Source of the DNA: an uncultured Ruminococcus sp.
GTDB taxonomy: Bacteria; Bacillota; Clostridia; Oscillospirales; Ruminococcaceae
Length of the DNA: 14,171 nt
Reading direction: 5' to 3'
Assembly: GCA_900545345.1 (NCBI GenBank)
Contig: UQYQ01000030.1
Coordinates: 1-14,171, forward strand
Shown here: piece by piece, positions 13,768 to 14,171 of the stretch
Layout: each line of letters begins with the position of its first letter
How positions within the stretch are numbered: the first letter of the stretch is position 1
The notes under the pieces: model-generated
Databases searched by the model: none
What the model was told of the DNA's origin: nothing
Seen by the model: only the letters and a program-made list of their open reading frames with translations
Translations under genes and position numbers: made by a program

Positions 13768-13844
13768 TGGTGGGCCATCAGGGACTCGAACCCCGGACCA
13801 ACCGGTTATGAGCCGGTTGCTCTGACCAACTGAGCTAATGGCCC
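13768..13844 (-). tRNA. tRNA with anticodon CAT (elongator Met or Ile2)
   Basis: 77-nt cloverleaf, acceptor GGGCCAT/ATGGCCC, discriminator A and encoded CCA. The anticodon loop is CTCATAA (anticodon at 13808-13810) with stem ACCGG/CCGGT. It lacks the GGG/CCC anticodon-stem pairs and the unpaired first base of an initiator tRNA. The loop equals that of Bacillus subtilis tRNA-Ile2, whose C34 is changed to lysidine by TilS, so Ile2 is a real alternative to Met. Confidence 0.93.
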
Positions 13845-13853
13845 ATATGTTGG

Positions 13854-13891
13854 AAATAAAAAGAAACAAGCATAATCTATAAGATTGCTTG
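13854..13891 (-). terminator. Terminator-like hairpin inside the tRNA cluster
   Basis: On the minus strand CAAGCA (complement of 13886-13891) pairs with TGCTTG (complement of 13867-13872), and an inner ATCT/AGAT pair extends the stem past a 2-nt bulge. TTTCTTTTTATTT follows. It lies between tRNA-Glu and the CAT tRNA, in a 91-nt gap that is long for this cluster. Confidence 0.55.
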
Positions 13892-13935
13892 ACTTCTGGA
13901 TATATTAAATTTTGCCGCCAATCAAGCAGATAAGA

Positions 13936-14010
13936 TGGTGACCCGTACGAGATTCGAACTCGTGTTGCCGGCGTGAGAGGCCGGAGTCTTAACCACTTGA
14001 CCAACGGGCC
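13936..14010 (-). tRNA. tRNA-Glu (CTC)
   Basis: 75-nt cloverleaf with acceptor GGCCCGT/ACGGGTC, discriminator A and encoded CCA. The anticodon stem CCGGC/GCCGG holds loop CTCTCAC, anticodon CTC at 13975-13977. The body closely matches Firmicute tRNA-Glu (GGCCCGTTGGTCAAG). Confidence 0.95.
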
Positions 14011-14014
14011 ATTC

Positions 14015-14090
14015 TGGTACACCATCACGGGCTCGAACCGTGGACCCACTGATTAAGAGTCAGTTGCTCTACCAACTGAGCTAATGGTGC
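14015..14090 (-). tRNA. tRNA-Lys (CTT)
   Basis: 76-nt cloverleaf, acceptor GCACCAT/ATGGTGT with a G-U first pair, discriminator A and encoded CCA. The anticodon stem ACTGA/TCAGT holds loop CTCTTAA, anticodon CTT at 14055-14057. It begins only 6 nt after the 5S rRNA end, so it is part of the rRNA operon transcript. Confidence 0.94.
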
Positions 14091-14096
14091 ATATAT

Positions 14097-14171
14097 GCCG
14101 GCGACTACCTATTTTCCCGGGCGGTCGCCCGCCAAGTATCATTGGCGTAGATGAGCTTAACTACTGTGTTC
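14097..14171 (-). rRNA. rrf: 5S rRNA, 3' part (cut by window end)
   Basis: On the minus strand the sequence starts GAACACAGTAGTTAAGCTC, the conserved 5S loop/helix III region, and continues through ACGCCAATGATACTTGG to the 3' end GGTAGTCGCCGGC. About the first 40 nt are outside the window. It marks the end of an rRNA operon transcribed leftward into the tRNAs. The exact 3' end is estimated. Confidence 0.9.

Noticed and set aside
13753..14049. Open frame of 98 codons on the minus strand
   Set aside because: It runs through the CAT tRNA, tRNA-Glu and part of tRNA-Lys; the apparent protein (PLVKWLRLRPLTPATRVRIS) is the usual false translation of tRNA genes.
1..14171. CRISPR array, insertion sequence transposase, phage integrase or attachment sites
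   Set aside because: No regularly spaced direct repeats, no transposase or integrase frame, and no duplicated tRNA 3' end were seen.

Overview
The base composition, strong GGAGG-type ribosome sites, consensus sigma-A promoters and gene families suggest a low-GC Firmicute of the class Clostridia, probably a gut Oscillospiraceae/Ruminococcaceae. The rank below class is inference, because no phylogenetic marker beyond part of a 5S rRNA is present. The window ends at the 3' end of an rRNA operon (5S rRNA followed by tRNAs) on the minus strand.

Left part (1-3735): a very AT-rich gene for a membrane-anchored DUF2726 protein has its own promoter and is followed by a roughly 120-bp imperfect inverted repeat that looks like a miniature mobile element. 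A three-gene unit follows: an ACT-domain protein, a PFL/DUF711 protein and a lipoprotein of unknown function, closed by two hairpins.

Middle (3736-9400), minus strand: pnuC (nicotinamide riboside-type transporter) has a perfect consensus promoter and a roughly 180-nt leader. Upstream of it lies a three-gene phosphorelay operon: response regulator with HD-GYP c-di-GMP phosphodiesterase and PAS-like C-terminus, then a stand-alone HPt protein, then a membrane hybrid histidine kinase with two receiver domains. Together these can form a complete relay from an extracellular signal to c-di-GMP breakdown.

Right part (9400-13600): an operator-rich promoter region drives a degenerate metallo-beta-lactamase-fold protein. 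Next is a two-gene operon encoding a zinc-dependent macrodomain and a class M sirtuin (SirTM), a reversible protein ADP-ribosylation pair. The lipoyl-carrier (GcvH-L) and lipoate-ligase partners known from the staphylococcal and streptococcal version are absent here. The macrodomain start shows an unusual arrangement: the Shine-Dalgarno sequence and the best start codon are separated by a perfect 8-bp hairpin. A convergent HxlR-family regulator with an N-terminal cysteine and a zinc-ribbon membrane protein follow.

Right end (13651-14171), minus strand: 5S rRNA (partial), tRNA-Lys(CTT), tRNA-Glu(CTC), a hairpin that looks like a terminator, a tRNA with anticodon CAT, tRNA-Trp(CCA), and a final terminator.

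The most interesting item is the SirTM/Zn-macrodomain pair with its unusual translation start and its possible link to a redox-type HxlR regulator. Next are the split phosphorelay operon and the structured pnuC leader.
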